DNA of 64,000 nt from Alteribacter populi (GCF_002352765.1 NZ_KZ293963.1:3312559-3376558); one strand, 5' to 3'. Shown: positions 24,675 to 34,303, numbered from the stretch's first letter. Translations and numbers: made by a program. Notes: generated by a model from the letters alone, not told the origin.

Positions 24675-24800
24675 CTACTAGTTTCCTTGTATATAGATAT
24701 CTATTCAGGAAATCTTTCAAGTATAAACTAGTAAATGAGCGAGTAAATCCTGAACGTATTTCAAACAATCTATAAGGGATTATAGGAAGGATGATGGATT

Positions 24801-25814
24801 ATGGGAAACATGGGGAAAGTTAGGTTTGCGATTGTTGGCTGTGGTGTTATTTCTGAGATGCATTTTAAGGGTATAGAAGAAACGGAAGAAGCGGAATTGG
24901 TTGCAGTATGTGATTACGATCGGGAAGTAACTGATAAAGTTTCTAAAAAGTATCACGTACCGGGCTATTATAATTTGGAAGACTTGTTAAAAGAAGATGA
25001 TATTGACGTAGTAAGTATATGTACACCAAGTTCACTTCATGCTGAACAAACTATATTAGCGGCGAAGGCCAGAAAGCATGTTTTGGTAGAAAAACCAATG
25101 GCTATTCATTTAAAAGAAATTGACAGGATGATTGAGGCTTGCGAAGAAAATAATGTTCAATTGGCGACGGTTTTTCCAAGAAGAATGTCGCCTCAGGTCC
25201 AGTATGTAAGAGACGTGATTCAAGAGGGGCGTCTTGGAAAGTTAAGTTTGTGTTCGGCATACGCCAAGATCTATCGAAGTCAAGAATATTATGATAGTGC
25301 AGGTTGGCGTGGCACTTGGGAATTTGATGGTGGCGGTGCAATGATGAATCAAGGCATCCATACAGTGGATTTATTGCAATGGCTAACGGGGCCTGTTTCT
25401 TCGTTGTATGGCAAAGCAAGGACTGTACTACGTAATATTGAAGTAGAGGACACAGTCACTGCCTTATTGAACTTTGACAGTGGTGCTATGGGTGTGATTG
25501 AAATAACCACTACCGCTACATTAAATCAACCACAAAGAATCGAAATACATGGTGAACGGGGATCGATTATCCTTACAGGAGATGACATTACCACTTTTAA
25601 AATTGATGGAGAAGATGTTGAATTGCCTCAATTTGAACCATTTAAGGTACTACCCGATGGGCATGAAGTGCAAATTCGTGATATGGCCAAGGCAATTCAG
25701 GAAGGTAGAAAGCCAATTATAATTGGACCAGATGGAAGACATTCTTTGGAGATTATTCTAGGAACGTACGAGTCTTCCGGAAATCAGGTGGAAATAAGCT
25801 TTTCGAAAGGCTAA
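24801..25814 (+). CDS. Gfo/Idh/MocA-family oxidoreductase 1
   Basis: 337 residues. The N-terminal Rossmann domain has IVGCGVISEMHF (NAD-binding loop) and VEKPMA near residue 100. The C-terminal domain has GGGAMMNQGIHTVDLLQWLTG, with the conserved GG..ID..H-type metal-free active-site helix. Family members oxidise or epimerise sugars through keto intermediates with tightly bound NAD; this pattern is closest to WbpB/WlbA-like enzymes acting on N-acetylated sugars, although that is only a resemblance. It is the first gene of the island and lies 81 bp before nagB. RBS GGAAGG. Confidence 0.88.
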   Translation: MGNMGKVRFAIVGCGVISEMHFKGIEETEEAELVAVCDYDREVTDKVSKKYHVPGYYNLEDLLKEDDIDVVSICTPSSLHAEQTILAAKARKHVLVEKPMAIHLKEIDRMIEACEENNVQLATVFPRRMSPQVQYVRDVIQEGRLGKLSLCSAYAKIYRSQEYYDSAGWRGTWEFDGGGAMMNQGIHTVDLLQWLTGPVSSLYGKARTVLRNIEVEDTVTALLNFDSGAMGVIEITTTATLNQPQRIEIHGERGSIILTGDDITTFKIDGEDVELPQFEPFKVLPDGHEVQIRDMAKAIQEGRKPIIIGPDGRHSLEIILGTYESSGNQVEISFSKG

Positions 25815-25895
25815 AGAAGTTGTCGACTGTTTCACTTGAAGTTAGGTATTTATAGGAACAGCTTCATTTAAAAAGAGCAGGGGAGGAACAAAGTA

Positions 25896-26681
25896 ATGGA
25901 TATCCCAGAAAGCCTCATAACCACTACTAGAGTAGATCAGTTAGACGTAAACGTATATGTACATAGGAAAAATATAGGGGTAGATGCTGCCTCACATGTG
26001 GTAAAAAAAATGAAAGAATTATTATCACAAAAAGAAAACATCCGTATGATATTTGCTGCCGCACCATCACAAAATGACTTTTTGCACGTTTTGACTCATG
26101 CAGAAGGAATAGATTGGTCTCGTGTGACAGCCTTTCATATGGATGAGTATATAGGACTTTCAGAAGATGCTCCACAGAGATTTAGTAAATTTCTAAGAGA
26201 ACGCTTATTTAATATCGTTCAGCCAGGCTCTGTTCATTTAATCAATAGCTCAAATCAGGTTAACGACGAATGCAAACGTTATGGAGACCTCATTCAAGAG
26301 GAGTCGATCGATATTGTTTGTTTAGGGATTGGTGAGAATGGCCATATCGCTTTTAATGACCCTCCCGTGGCTGACTTTCAGGATGAAGAGATTATAAAGT
26401 CGGTTGAATTAGATGAGGAGTGCAGACAGCAACAAGTCAATGACGGATGTTTTTCTACACTTGATGTAGTGCCCCATCATGCGTTGACGTTAACCATTCC
26501 AACGCTTATGTCGGGTGCTCATTTGTACTGCGTCGTTCCAGGAAAATCGAAAAAACAGGCGGTCAAAAAAACCTTGTCAGGTAGGGTATCAACAGAATGT
26601 CCAGCATCTATCTTAACAACACACCCAGACTGCACTTTATATCTTGATGTAGATTCATATGGAAGTGAAGATAATGAATAA
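25896..26681 (+). CDS. NagB-like glucosamine-6-phosphate deaminase
   Basis: 261 residues of the NagB/6-phosphogluconolactonase family, which converts glucosamine-6-phosphate to fructose-6-phosphate and ammonia. It has VTAFHMDEYIGL with the ring-opening-region Asp and GIGENGHIAFNDP with the catalytic His. Compared with the usual DGHIAFNEP, the Asp is Asn here and the Glu is Asp, so the acid residues flanking the His differ from those of E. coli NagB. A subclade with this spelling is found in other amino-sugar clusters, so it may act on a modified substrate. It overlaps the nagA start and follows a Gfo/Idh gene. RBS GGGGAGG. Confidence 0.85.
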   Translation: MDIPESLITTTRVDQLDVNVYVHRKNIGVDAASHVVKKMKELLSQKENIRMIFAAAPSQNDFLHVLTHAEGIDWSRVTAFHMDEYIGLSEDAPQRFSKFLRERLFNIVQPGSVHLINSSNQVNDECKRYGDLIQEESIDIVCLGIGENGHIAFNDPPVADFQDEEIIKSVELDEECRQQQVNDGCFSTLDVVPHHALTLTIPTLMSGAHLYCVVPGKSKKQAVKKTLSGRVSTECPASILTTHPDCTLYLDVDSYGSEDNE

Positions 26682-27849
26682 ACAACAGGAGCATCCTAAA
26701 GTAGTAGAGGGCATTCACTATAAAACAGGTAAGCATACGACAATCACTATCAACAAAGGAAAAATAGCAGATATTCAGTTAACTAATTCAGACCATATGG
26801 ATGAGTGTATCCCTTGGATTGGTCCTGGATTGATAGATTTACAGATAAACGGATACAACGGAAACGATTTTAATACCTTGCCGCTTTCAATAGAATCGAT
26901 TCAACGAGTAGTTAGAGGTTTATGGTCAGAAGGAGTGACATCTTTTTATCCCACGGTCATTACCAATAGTGATCAAGAGATTGAAGAAGCGCTAAGGACT
27001 ATTGCTAAAGCATGTTCTGAAGACCAACATTTGAATAATAGTATAGCAGGGATTCATTTGGAAGGTCCGTTTCTTTCACCCGAAGATGGGCCACGTGGTG
27101 CTCACCAGATAGAGTATATCAAGTCACCAGACTGGACTCTTTTGCAAAGGTGGCAAGAAGCGGCAGGGGGTAGGATAAAAATCCTTACATTATCCCCAGA
27201 ATGGCCAAAGTCTGAAGTGTTCATTCAAAAATGCACCGACAGTGGAGTTACTGTTTCTATTGGACATACAAGTGCATCAATAGAGCAAATTGATAAAGCT
27301 GTCGAGGCTGGAGCTAGAATGTCTACACATTTAGGAAACGGAGCTCATCTAATGATGCGGCGCCACCCCAATTATATTTGGGAACAATTGGCTCAAGATG
27401 ATTTGTGGACCTGTATGATTGCTGACGGTTTTCACCTTCCAAGATCTGTACTGAAAGTTATGTTGAAAACGAAGGGCGAAAAAGCCATGTTGGTTAGTGA
27501 TGCCGTCTTCCTCAGTGGGTTAGAGCCAGGTGAATATACTACTCACATTGGTGGGGAGGTTGTCCTTACAAAGGAAGGGAAACTCCATCTGAAGGAAAAT
27601 TCAGATTTACTGGCTGGGTCAGCGCAAATGCTTACATGGGGAATTGAGCACATTGTTAGGAGCGACGTTTGCTCTTTTCCAGATGCGTGGGAAATGGCTT
27701 CTACTCGCCCGGCTACATTTATGGAATTGCCGACAAAGGATGGGTTAAAGATCGGGGAACAAGCCGATTTGGTACTCTTTGAAAAAGACAATGGATTACA
27801 AATACGACAGACAATTAAACATGGAAATGTTGTGTATGAAAGAAGTTGA
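26674..27849 (+). CDS. nagA: N-acetylglucosamine-6-phosphate deacetylase, NagA 1
   Basis: 391 residues of the amidohydrolase superfamily. It starts a TIM barrel with GLIDLQINGYNG (the Q-x-N variant of the H-x-H metal motif seen in E. coli-type NagA), HLEGPFLSP (metal Glu), SIGHTSAS, STHLGNGAHL, and the catalytic Asp in LVSDAVFLSG. It removes the acetyl group from GlcNAc-6-phosphate before NagB. A start at 26659 is also possible; ATG 26674 overlaps the nagB stop. It is only distantly similar to the second NagA at 46762-47997: the metal motifs differ (QIN here, HIH there), implying different substrates or metals. Confidence 0.88.
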   Translation: MNKQQEHPKVVEGIHYKTGKHTTITINKGKIADIQLTNSDHMDECIPWIGPGLIDLQINGYNGNDFNTLPLSIESIQRVVRGLWSEGVTSFYPTVITNSDQEIEEALRTIAKACSEDQHLNNSIAGIHLEGPFLSPEDGPRGAHQIEYIKSPDWTLLQRWQEAAGGRIKILTLSPEWPKSEVFIQKCTDSGVTVSIGHTSASIEQIDKAVEAGARMSTHLGNGAHLMMRRHPNYIWEQLAQDDLWTCMIADGFHLPRSVLKVMLKTKGEKAMLVSDAVFLSGLEPGEYTTHIGGEVVLTKEGKLHLKENSDLLAGSAQMLTWGIEHIVRSDVCSFPDAWEMASTRPATFMELPTKDGLKIGEQADLVLFEKDNGLQIRQTIKHGNVVYERS

Positions 27850-27944
27850 AAATTGAATATTTAAGTAACGGAAGTTTGATTATCTATGAATCGACTTATT
27901 TATGATTATTTTATGCATATTAATGTTATCAGATTTCACTAATT

Positions 27945-27969
27945 ATAGACTTTAAATAGACTTGTCTTT
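27945..27969 (+). promoter_or_regulatory. Island operator copy 2
   Basis: ATAGAC at 27945-27950 and 27956-27961 in 11-bp phase, followed by TTGTCTTT. It lies about 100 bp before the acetyltransferase gene that opens the second operon. Confidence 0.65.
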
Positions 27970-28070
27970 TGATCTTGATGGCAATAAAATGGGATTGAAT
28001 TAATAGAAGTTTCAGAAAAAGTAATTCGTTGATATTTAAAATGAGGATTTAGAAAAAGGAGGCGATCCCA

Positions 28071-28556
28071 TTGGCAGATATGTTAGTACCACTTTATCGC
28101 TTGCCACAAGAGAACCCGAAAAGAGAAGAGTCCTGGACAATACGGAAGCCACTACCACCGGAGAAACATAAGGTGATTTCATGGGTGAAAGAGCACTTTT
28201 CTAAAGAATGGGCAAGCGAATGTGATGTGGCATGTTCCCAAACACCACCTTCATGCCTTATTGCTGTAGAAGATGGAAAGTTGCTAGGTTTTGCTTGCTA
28301 TGATGTCACCTATCTTAATTTTTTTGGGCCAACAGGGGTAGATGAATCGGTACGCGGAAAGGGTCTTGGACGTCAGTTGTTAATGGCGAGCTTACATGAA
28401 TTGAAGCATAAGGGATATGCATACGCAATTATAGGTGGTGTAGGACCTGCATCATTTTATAAAAAGGTGGTTAGTGCCATTGATATACCAGATTCAGATA
28501 ACGGTGCGTACAAAGGGATGTTAAAGAAAAAGGAGGAGGAAAATGAGCAGCATTAA
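28071..28556 (+). CDS. GNAT-family N-acetyltransferase
   Basis: 161 residues. The acetyl-CoA loop is VRGKGLGRQLLMASL near residue 98, then YAIIGGVGPASFY. It could acetylate an amino sugar or protect against one; no substrate motif is visible. The start is TTG at 28071, well placed behind AAAAAGGAGGCG. It overlaps the next Gfo/Idh gene by 14 bp, so it is part of the same catabolic operon. Confidence 0.82.
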   Translation: MADMLVPLYRLPQENPKREESWTIRKPLPPEKHKVISWVKEHFSKEWASECDVACSQTPPSCLIAVEDGKLLGFACYDVTYLNFFGPTGVDESVRGKGLGRQLLMASLHELKHKGYAYAIIGGVGPASFYKKVVSAIDIPDSDNGAYKGMLKKKEEENEQH

Positions 28557-29601
28557 TATAGGGATTATTGGGACAGGATCGATTTCACAATTTCATCTTG
28601 ATGCATATGAGGCGAATCAAAATGTTAAAATTACTGCTATTTGTGATCAAAATAAAAAGCGCGCAAACGATATAGCACAAAAATATGGTGCGGAGTACGT
28701 ATTTGAAAATTATGAAGACATGCTGCAGCTAAAAGAATTAGATGCCATAAGTATTTGCACTTGGAATAATTCTCATGCTAAATTGAGCATTGCTTCATTA
28801 AAGGCTGGAAAACATGTATTAGTAGAAAAGCCACTTTGTATAACTGTAGAAGAGGCTGAAGAGATTCAACATATCGCTAAGGAAACAGATAGGGTCGTAC
28901 AAGTAGGGGTCGTTAGGAGATTTGATCCTAATACACAAATGGTGAAGAGTTTTGTGGATGGGGAGATGTTCGGGGACTTTTACTACGCAAAAGCTTCTTC
29001 ATTACGTCGAGCAGGTAATCCTGGAGGATGGTTTGCAGATAAAGAAAAATCTGGTGGAGGTCCATTAATCGATATCGGCGTGCATGTTATTGACTTATGT
29101 TGGTATTTAATGGGGAAACCGAAACCTGTTTCAATTAGTGCGAACACCTACTATGAGCTAGGAAATCGGTCGAATGTGAAACATGTTCCTTTTTATAAAG
29201 CAGCTGATTATGACCCAACTAAAAATAATGTTGAAGATATGGCGAACTCTATAATTCGCTTTGAAAATGGTGCATCACTAATGTTGGACGTAAGCTTTAC
29301 ACTGCATGCAACGAAAGATGAGACCGCAGTGAAATTGTATGGCACAAAAGGAGGCATAGAACTTGCCCCAGAACTTAAGATAATAACTGAACAACATGAT
29401 ACAATGCTAAATATTTTGCCACAAACTGTTTCACCCAAATTAGATGTAAAAAAGGCCTTTACTAATGAAATAAATCATTTTATTGAATGCTGCCAATCAG
29501 GTGAAGAGCCGATTAGTTCGCTAGATGATGGAGTACAGATGATGCGAATTTTAAATGGCATCTATGAATCTGCTAATCGCCGTCAAGAAATTACCCTATA
29601 G
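28543..29601 (+). CDS. Gfo/Idh/MocA-family oxidoreductase 2
   Basis: 352 residues. The NAD loop IGIIGTGSISQFHLDAYE is canonical, VEKPLC follows near residue 98, and GGPLIDIGVHVIDLCWYLMG holds the conserved C-domain motif with the presumed catalytic His. It is a probable NAD-dependent sugar dehydrogenase or keto-forming enzyme. Immediately downstream are two TIM-barrel isomerase-like genes. This pairing of a Gfo/Idh enzyme with AP-endonuclease-2-fold proteins is the hallmark of keto-sugar pathways, for instance in C-glycoside cleavage. Confidence 0.88.
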   Translation: MSSINIGIIGTGSISQFHLDAYEANQNVKITAICDQNKKRANDIAQKYGAEYVFENYEDMLQLKELDAISICTWNNSHAKLSIASLKAGKHVLVEKPLCITVEEAEEIQHIAKETDRVVQVGVVRRFDPNTQMVKSFVDGEMFGDFYYAKASSLRRAGNPGGWFADKEKSGGGPLIDIGVHVIDLCWYLMGKPKPVSISANTYYELGNRSNVKHVPFYKAADYDPTKNNVEDMANSIIRFENGASLMLDVSFTLHATKDETAVKLYGTKGGIELAPELKIITEQHDTMLNILPQTVSPKLDVKKAFTNEINHFIECCQSGEEPISSLDDGVQMMRILNGIYESANRRQEITL

Positions 29602-29628
29602 AAAAATACGAAAGGAGGAGTTTAAAAC

Positions 29629-30495
29629 ATGAAAATTGGAGTGAGTTCCTATAGTTTATTGAATGCTCTCCGTTCTAAAGAATTGACTGTGGAAGCGATG
29701 TTTCAATGGGTTAAACAAATAGGAGGTACTCACGTTGAAATAGTACCACTCGGCTTTGAAGCCACGTTGGAATCAGCCCCAATTATCCGTGAACAAGCAA
29801 AAAAAGTAGGGGTAGAAATTTCTAACTATGCTATTAGCGCTAACTTTGCCGTTGACGATGACAATAACTATATAGAAGAAATTCAACGTGTCAAACATCA
29901 AGTTGATGTTGCTGCAGCATTGGGTGTTACCCATATGCGCCATGATGTTGCCAAAAGAGCAAACGGTACAATTACAACTTTTGTTAATGAACTGGACCGT
30001 CTAGCATCCGCATGTAGAGAGATTACTGAATATGCCTCATCGTTCAATATCACGACATCAATTGAAAATCATGGTTTTTATATACAAGGTAGTGATCGTG
30101 TCATTGCTTTACTAGATCGAGTCAATCACTCGAATTGCCGTCTAACTTTAGATGTAGGTAATTTCGTATGTATCGATGAAGAACCAGCAATAGCAGTGAA
30201 AAAATGTTTGCCGTATGCCTCAATGGTTCACGTTAAAGATTTTTATCTTCGAGAGGAGAATGATGAGTTAATAGATGGGTGGATTCAAACTGCAGGTGGC
30301 AAAAAAATCAGAGGATCGATCATCGGGCAAGGTGATGTACCGATTAATCGGATTATTTCAATAGTTAAAGAAAGCGGTTACAACAGCTGGCTTTCTATTG
30401 AATTTGAAGGAATGGAAAATTGCTTAGATGGTACAGTTACTGGTTTTCAATATGTTAAAAATCAATTGAACAAGGAAGGTGCAGTTTATGCATAA
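29629..30495 (+). CDS. Sugar isomerase/epimerase-like TIM barrel 1
   Basis: 288 residues of the AP_endonuc_2 / xylose-isomerase-like TIM-barrel family (COG1082). Metal ligands are suggested by HVEIVPLGFE, TSIENHGFY (Glu), RLTLDVGNF (Asp), MVHVKDFY (His) and LSIEFEG (Glu). Members isomerise, epimerise or dehydrate keto sugars using a divalent metal. 27 bp after Gfo/Idh 2 and overlapping the next TIM-barrel gene by 8 bp. RBS GAAAGGAGGAG. Confidence 0.86.
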   Translation: MKIGVSSYSLLNALRSKELTVEAMFQWVKQIGGTHVEIVPLGFEATLESAPIIREQAKKVGVEISNYAISANFAVDDDNNYIEEIQRVKHQVDVAAALGVTHMRHDVAKRANGTITTFVNELDRLASACREITEYASSFNITTSIENHGFYIQGSDRVIALLDRVNHSNCRLTLDVGNFVCIDEEPAIAVKKCLPYASMVHVKDFYLREENDELIDGWIQTAGGKKIRGSIIGQGDVPINRIISIVKESGYNSWLSIEFEGMENCLDGTVTGFQYVKNQLNKEGAVYA

Positions 30496-31360
30496 TCCAA
30501 TAGGAGTCATATCAGATGGATTCCAAACAGAGCTGTGGGAGAGCCTTCGTTTAGCAGGAAATTTAAATGTAGAAGGTGTGCAAATATACGCTGTATCTGG
30601 AGAAATGGATCCGGGAACGATTGATAATGACACAAAGAAACGATTGAAAGAAGAGTTACTTTCAAATAACTTATCCATTTCAGCTCTTTGTGGTGATTTA
30701 GGTGGTCATGGGTTTCAAGATAAAAGGCAAAATGCTCAAAAAATTGATAAGTCGAAACGTATATTAGAGCTTGCCGTCGAGCTTGGTACACCGGTTGTTA
30801 CAACACATATCGGCATTATTCCAGAAGAAAAAAATGAAATATATGAAACGATGTTAGAGGCATGCGAAGAGCTTGGAACATTTGCCTCATCTTTAAATGC
30901 TTATTTTGCAATAGAAACTGGACCAGAACCTGCTACTAGGCTTAAAACATTTCTAGATGAGCAATCAACAAAAGGTGTTTCTGTAAATTTTGACCCAGGT
31001 AATATGGTGATGGTTACTGGAGATGACCCTGTACAAGGAGTATATACATTAAAAGATTATATTGTACACACGCACGCAAAAGATGGTAGAAAACTAGGCC
31101 CCGTTGACCCAAGAGATGTTTATGGTGCGCTTGGTTACAAATCGATGAATCATGATGTTATTGCCGAGATGGTAGAAAGTGGAACAGGTTTTAGGGAAAC
31201 TCCATTTGGGGAAGGTGCAGTTGAATTTGATAGCTATTTTCAAGCTTTAAAAGATATTGGCTATGATGGTTATTTGATTGTGGAGAGAGAGGCAGGAACA
31301 AACGCCTATGAAAATATAAAACAAGCTGTACAGTTTTTACAGGCACGGAAAACTGTATAA
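30488..31360 (+). CDS. Sugar isomerase/epimerase-like TIM barrel 2
   Basis: 290 residues of the same fold as the previous gene but clearly different in sequence. The metal site is indicated by TTHIGI, FAIETGPE (Glu), VNFDPGNM (Asp), VHTHAKDG (His) and LIVEREAG (Glu). An in-frame GTG lies at 30479, but AAGGAAGGTG places the start at ATG 30488. Two such proteins side by side suggest a heteromer or consecutive steps on one keto-sugar. Confidence 0.86.
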   Translation: MHNPIGVISDGFQTELWESLRLAGNLNVEGVQIYAVSGEMDPGTIDNDTKKRLKEELLSNNLSISALCGDLGGHGFQDKRQNAQKIDKSKRILELAVELGTPVVTTHIGIIPEEKNEIYETMLEACEELGTFASSLNAYFAIETGPEPATRLKTFLDEQSTKGVSVNFDPGNMVMVTGDDPVQGVYTLKDYIVHTHAKDGRKLGPVDPRDVYGALGYKSMNHDVIAEMVESGTGFRETPFGEGAVEFDSYFQALKDIGYDGYLIVEREAGTNAYENIKQAVQFLQARKTV

Positions 31361-31465
31361 TAGCATCAAATTTATAGTAACGTATGAAAAAAGTAAAAAC
31401 CTGGTACGTTTGAAAACACAGAAGGCCACGGCTTACATAGAGGTGTTAATAGAGAAGGGGATAGT

Positions 31466-32101
31466 ATGAAGGAACAAAAGTATGTATGGTATTGCAGTTA
31501 TGGATCGAATCTAAATAGGAATCGTTTTTTATGTTATATACAAGGTGGGACTCCGAGGGGTTCAGAAAAAGAAGAAGTTGGTTGTCGAGATAAGACATTA
31601 CCGAAAAAGGACCAACCATTTATGATTTCATACCCATTATATTTTAAAGGCTATTCAAGTAGATGGGGAGGAAGTGCGGCAGTTATCGGGCACAAGAGGA
31701 ATGAAAACTATAAAACATTAGGAAGAATGTACCTCATTACAGAAGAACAATTCATGGATGTAGTCAAACAGGAGAATAATGGGCTTTATTTTTCAGTAGA
31801 TTTAGCAGAAGTCCGTCAAAAGGGTTCAAAGGTATTTAACCGATCTCGATATGGATGTATTATGCATTTAGGTGACGAGGGGGAGCTTCCGATTTTTACT
31901 TTTACTTCACATAATGATATGAGTGAAGGTGTGTTTAAGTCCCCATCTGCAGAGTATTTAGAAACGATTATTATAGGCATTAATCAAACGTATAATTTTG
32001 ATTATAAAACAATCGTTCAATATTTTTTAGAGAAGAACGGAGTTAAAAATAATTGGAACAAAGAAAATATCTTCCAATTAGTGAAGTCTGTCACTTACTG
32101 A
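31466..32101 (+). CDS. Gamma-glutamylcyclotransferase-like protein
   Basis: 211 residues with the GGCT-fold signature YGSNLNRNRF near residue 12 and a Glu in the central region (ITEEQF). GGCT-fold enzymes cyclise gamma-glutamyl or gamma-glutamylamine compounds. The relation to sugar breakdown is unclear; it has its own RBS (AGAAGGGG) 105 bp after the TIM-barrel pair and 63 bp before the epimerase. The fold is fairly clear, the function is not. Confidence 0.7.
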   Translation: MKEQKYVWYCSYGSNLNRNRFLCYIQGGTPRGSEKEEVGCRDKTLPKKDQPFMISYPLYFKGYSSRWGGSAAVIGHKRNENYKTLGRMYLITEEQFMDVVKQENNGLYFSVDLAEVRQKGSKVFNRSRYGCIMHLGDEGELPIFTFTSHNDMSEGVFKSPSAEYLETIIIGINQTYNFDYKTIVQYFLEKNGVKNNWNKENIFQLVKSVTY

Positions 32102-32164
32102 ACAGATTAAAATGTACATGATGACTATATTGGTTTTTAGAGTTTATATTTGAAAGGAGAAAAT

Positions 32165-33181
32165 ATGAAAACAATAAAAGAATTAGAAGCTAAATTATCT
32201 GATCCTTCTGAACAATTGGTTAATGAAATTGTCCAACTCGAGGGTGACATTATGATTCTTGGTGTAGGCGGTAAAATGGGTCCAAGTTTAGCACAGCTTG
32301 CAAAAAATGCTGTTGATAAAGCTGGAGTAAACAAAAAGGTCATTGGTGTATCACGCTTCACGTCAAGCGAAGCACGATTACAATTAGAGGAATCTGGAAT
32401 TGAGACGATTTCAGCTGATCTACTAAATGAAGAACAGCTACAGGCATTACCTGATGTGAAAAATATTATTTATATGGTAGGTAAAAAATTTGGAACAGCA
32501 GGAAATGAAAGTTTTACATGGGCGATGAATGCTTATCTTCCAGGGCGTATTGCTCAAAAATTTCAGAACTCTCGTATAGTTGTTTTTTCTTCTGGAAATG
32601 TATACCCTTTAACCCCTCTTACATTAGGAGGAGCGACAGAACAAAATCCAACAGGTCCTATTGGAGAGTATGCCCAATCATGTGTAGGGCGTGAACGTGT
32701 TTTCGAACATTTTTCGAAAAAGTACAAGACCCCGATGGTGAAAATCCGATTGAATTATGCGATTGATCTTCGGTATGGTGTTTTGTTAGAAGTTGCAAAA
32801 TCGGTTAATGAACAAAAGCCGATTGATTTAACAATGGGGCATGCAAATGTCATCTGGCAAGGAGATGCGAATGAAATAGCTATCCGTTCATTGAGTGTTT
32901 GTGACACTCCACCCAAAACCCTTAATGTTACAGGGCCTGAAACTGTCTCTTTACGTTGGTTAGCAGAAAGAATGGGAGAATATTTAGAAGAGAAGCCGAT
33001 CTTTATTAATGAAGAACAGGATATAGCACTACTTAATAATGCTTCGCAAAGTAATAAATTATTTGGTTATCCATCAGTTTCGTTACAAGAAATGATCGAG
33101 TGGACGGTAGAGTGGGTAAAAATCGACGGAGAAACATTGGGGAAACCAACCCATTTTCAAGAAAGAGAAGGAGCATTTTAA
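32165..33181 (+). CDS. NAD-dependent epimerase/dehydratase-like (extended SDR)
   Basis: 338 residues. The Rossmann loop GVGGKMGPSLAQLA is near residue 38, then IVVFSSGNVYPLTP. The usual YxxxK seems replaced by EYAQSCVGRERVFEH, keeping Tyr but not Lys at the canonical spacing. It belongs to the NAD-dependent epimerase family in the broad sense. The start ATG 32165 follows GAAAGGAG; an in-frame TTG at 32150 lies before that site. It abuts the DHDPS-family gene, making a two-gene module. Confidence 0.78.
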   Translation: MKTIKELEAKLSDPSEQLVNEIVQLEGDIMILGVGGKMGPSLAQLAKNAVDKAGVNKKVIGVSRFTSSEARLQLEESGIETISADLLNEEQLQALPDVKNIIYMVGKKFGTAGNESFTWAMNAYLPGRIAQKFQNSRIVVFSSGNVYPLTPLTLGGATEQNPTGPIGEYAQSCVGRERVFEHFSKKYKTPMVKIRLNYAIDLRYGVLLEVAKSVNEQKPIDLTMGHANVIWQGDANEIAIRSLSVCDTPPKTLNVTGPETVSLRWLAERMGEYLEEKPIFINEEQDIALLNNASQSNKLFGYPSVSLQEMIEWTVEWVKIDGETLGKPTHFQEREGAF

Positions 33182-34255
33182 ATGATGGCAAAAGAGTTAA
33201 AACCCGAGGTAAAAAAGCAACTTCACGAAGGTGTAGTCATACCAGCACACCCTTTAGCATTAAATGGATATCGTCAGTTAGATATAGAAAAACAACAAGC
33301 TTTAACACGTTATTACATTAGTGCTGGAGCGGGTGGAGTAGCTGTTGGTGTACACACAACACAATTTGAAATTCGAAATAAAGGTATTGAATTATTCGAA
33401 CCTGTTTTACGTTTGGCGGCTGAAGAGGTAAACAAAGCTGGTCTCGACCGACCTATTATTAAGGTGGCAGGGATTTGCGGACCGACTAAACAAGCATTAG
33501 AAGAGGCGGAAGTAGCAGCTAGCTTAGGGTATGATCTCGGCCTTGTTAGTATGGGAGGGTTAAATGATTGGTCAGAAGCTGATTTACTTCAAAGAATAGA
33601 GGCAATAGCAGAAGTTATCCCAGTTTTTGGTTTTTATATGCAACCATCCGTAGGTGGAAGAATACTTAGTTATGAGTTTTGGAAAGCACTTGCGGATATT
33701 CAGGGAGTTAAGGCAATTAAACTAGCCCCCTTTGATCGTTATGAAACAATTAATGTCGTTCGAGCTGTGTGTCACTCAAAACGATATGATGATATTGCCC
33801 TCTATACAGGAAACGACGATAATATTGTAGCTGATTTACTAACTACGCACCGTTTTACAGTCGGTGGAGAAGTAATAGAGAAGAAAATAGTCGGTGGTTT
33901 GCTCGGTCATTGGGCTGTATGGACTCAGAAAGCAGTTGAACTATTTAATGAAATTAAGTTTGTACGAATGAAAGGTGGTTCTATACCGGTAGAACTACTA
34001 CAAAAAGGAATAGAGATTACCGATGTAAATGCAGCATTTTTCGATTCTAAGAATGATTTCAAGGGATGTATTGCTGGTATTCACGAAGTGCTCAGGAGGC
34101 AGGGGCTTTTGGAAGGTCGTTGGTGTTTAAATGCTAATGAAGAGCTATCACCAGGACAAATGGAAGAAATTGAACGTGTTTATCAAGCGTATCCAAGTTT
34201 AAATGATGATCAATTTGTAGAAGAACAAAGGGCACAAGCATTTATGAAAAAGTAA
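33182..34255 (+). CDS. Dihydrodipicolinate synthase/N-acetylneuraminate lyase-family aldolase
   Basis: 357 residues, longer than the usual 290-310. It has the family's barrel start VVIPAHPLALNGYRQLD, AGAGGVAVGVHTTQFE, and the Schiff-base lysine in VKAIKLAPFDRY. Members cleave or form 2-keto-3-deoxy sugar acids and sialic acid with pyruvate. The start is immediately behind the epimerase stop. In this island it could cleave a 2-keto-3-deoxy acid produced by the Gfo/Idh-TIM-barrel steps; the substrate is inference. Confidence 0.82.
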   Translation: MMAKELKPEVKKQLHEGVVIPAHPLALNGYRQLDIEKQQALTRYYISAGAGGVAVGVHTTQFEIRNKGIELFEPVLRLAAEEVNKAGLDRPIIKVAGICGPTKQALEEAEVAASLGYDLGLVSMGGLNDWSEADLLQRIEAIAEVIPVFGFYMQPSVGGRILSYEFWKALADIQGVKAIKLAPFDRYETINVVRAVCHSKRYDDIALYTGNDDNIVADLLTTHRFTVGGEVIEKKIVGGLLGHWAVWTQKAVELFNEIKFVRMKGGSIPVELLQKGIEITDVNAAFFDSKNDFKGCIAGIHEVLRRQGLLEGRWCLNANEELSPGQMEEIERVYQAYPSLNDDQFVEEQRAQAFMKK

Positions 34256-34278
34256 TATAAAAGGACATAGACCTATTA

Positions 34279-34303
34279 AAAGACATTTAAAAGACTTGTC
34301 TTT
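34279..34303 (+). promoter_or_regulatory. Island operator copy 3
   Basis: AAAGAC at 34279-34284 and 34290-34295, then TTGTCTTT, with TTAATAGG following as -10-like sequence. Located 88 bp before Gfo/Idh 3. Confidence 0.7.

Larger units (their letters stand above)
24387..24800. other. Left border of the island and leader of its first operon
   Basis: No large gene. It contains a WAGAC-type operator with a consensus -10 box (24560-24589), a candidate 22-codon leader ORF (24606-24674) and an inverted repeat (ACTAGTTT ... AAACTAGT, about 24678-24733) in the roughly 200-nt leader of the first Gfo/Idh gene. Confidence 0.5.

Noticed and set aside
33182..34255. Sialic acid lyase (NanA) with the ROK protein as NanK, making a nan cluster
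   Set aside because: The aldolase is too long and unlike NanA in its start region, and there is no NanE or sialidase; a general DHDPS-family call is safer.
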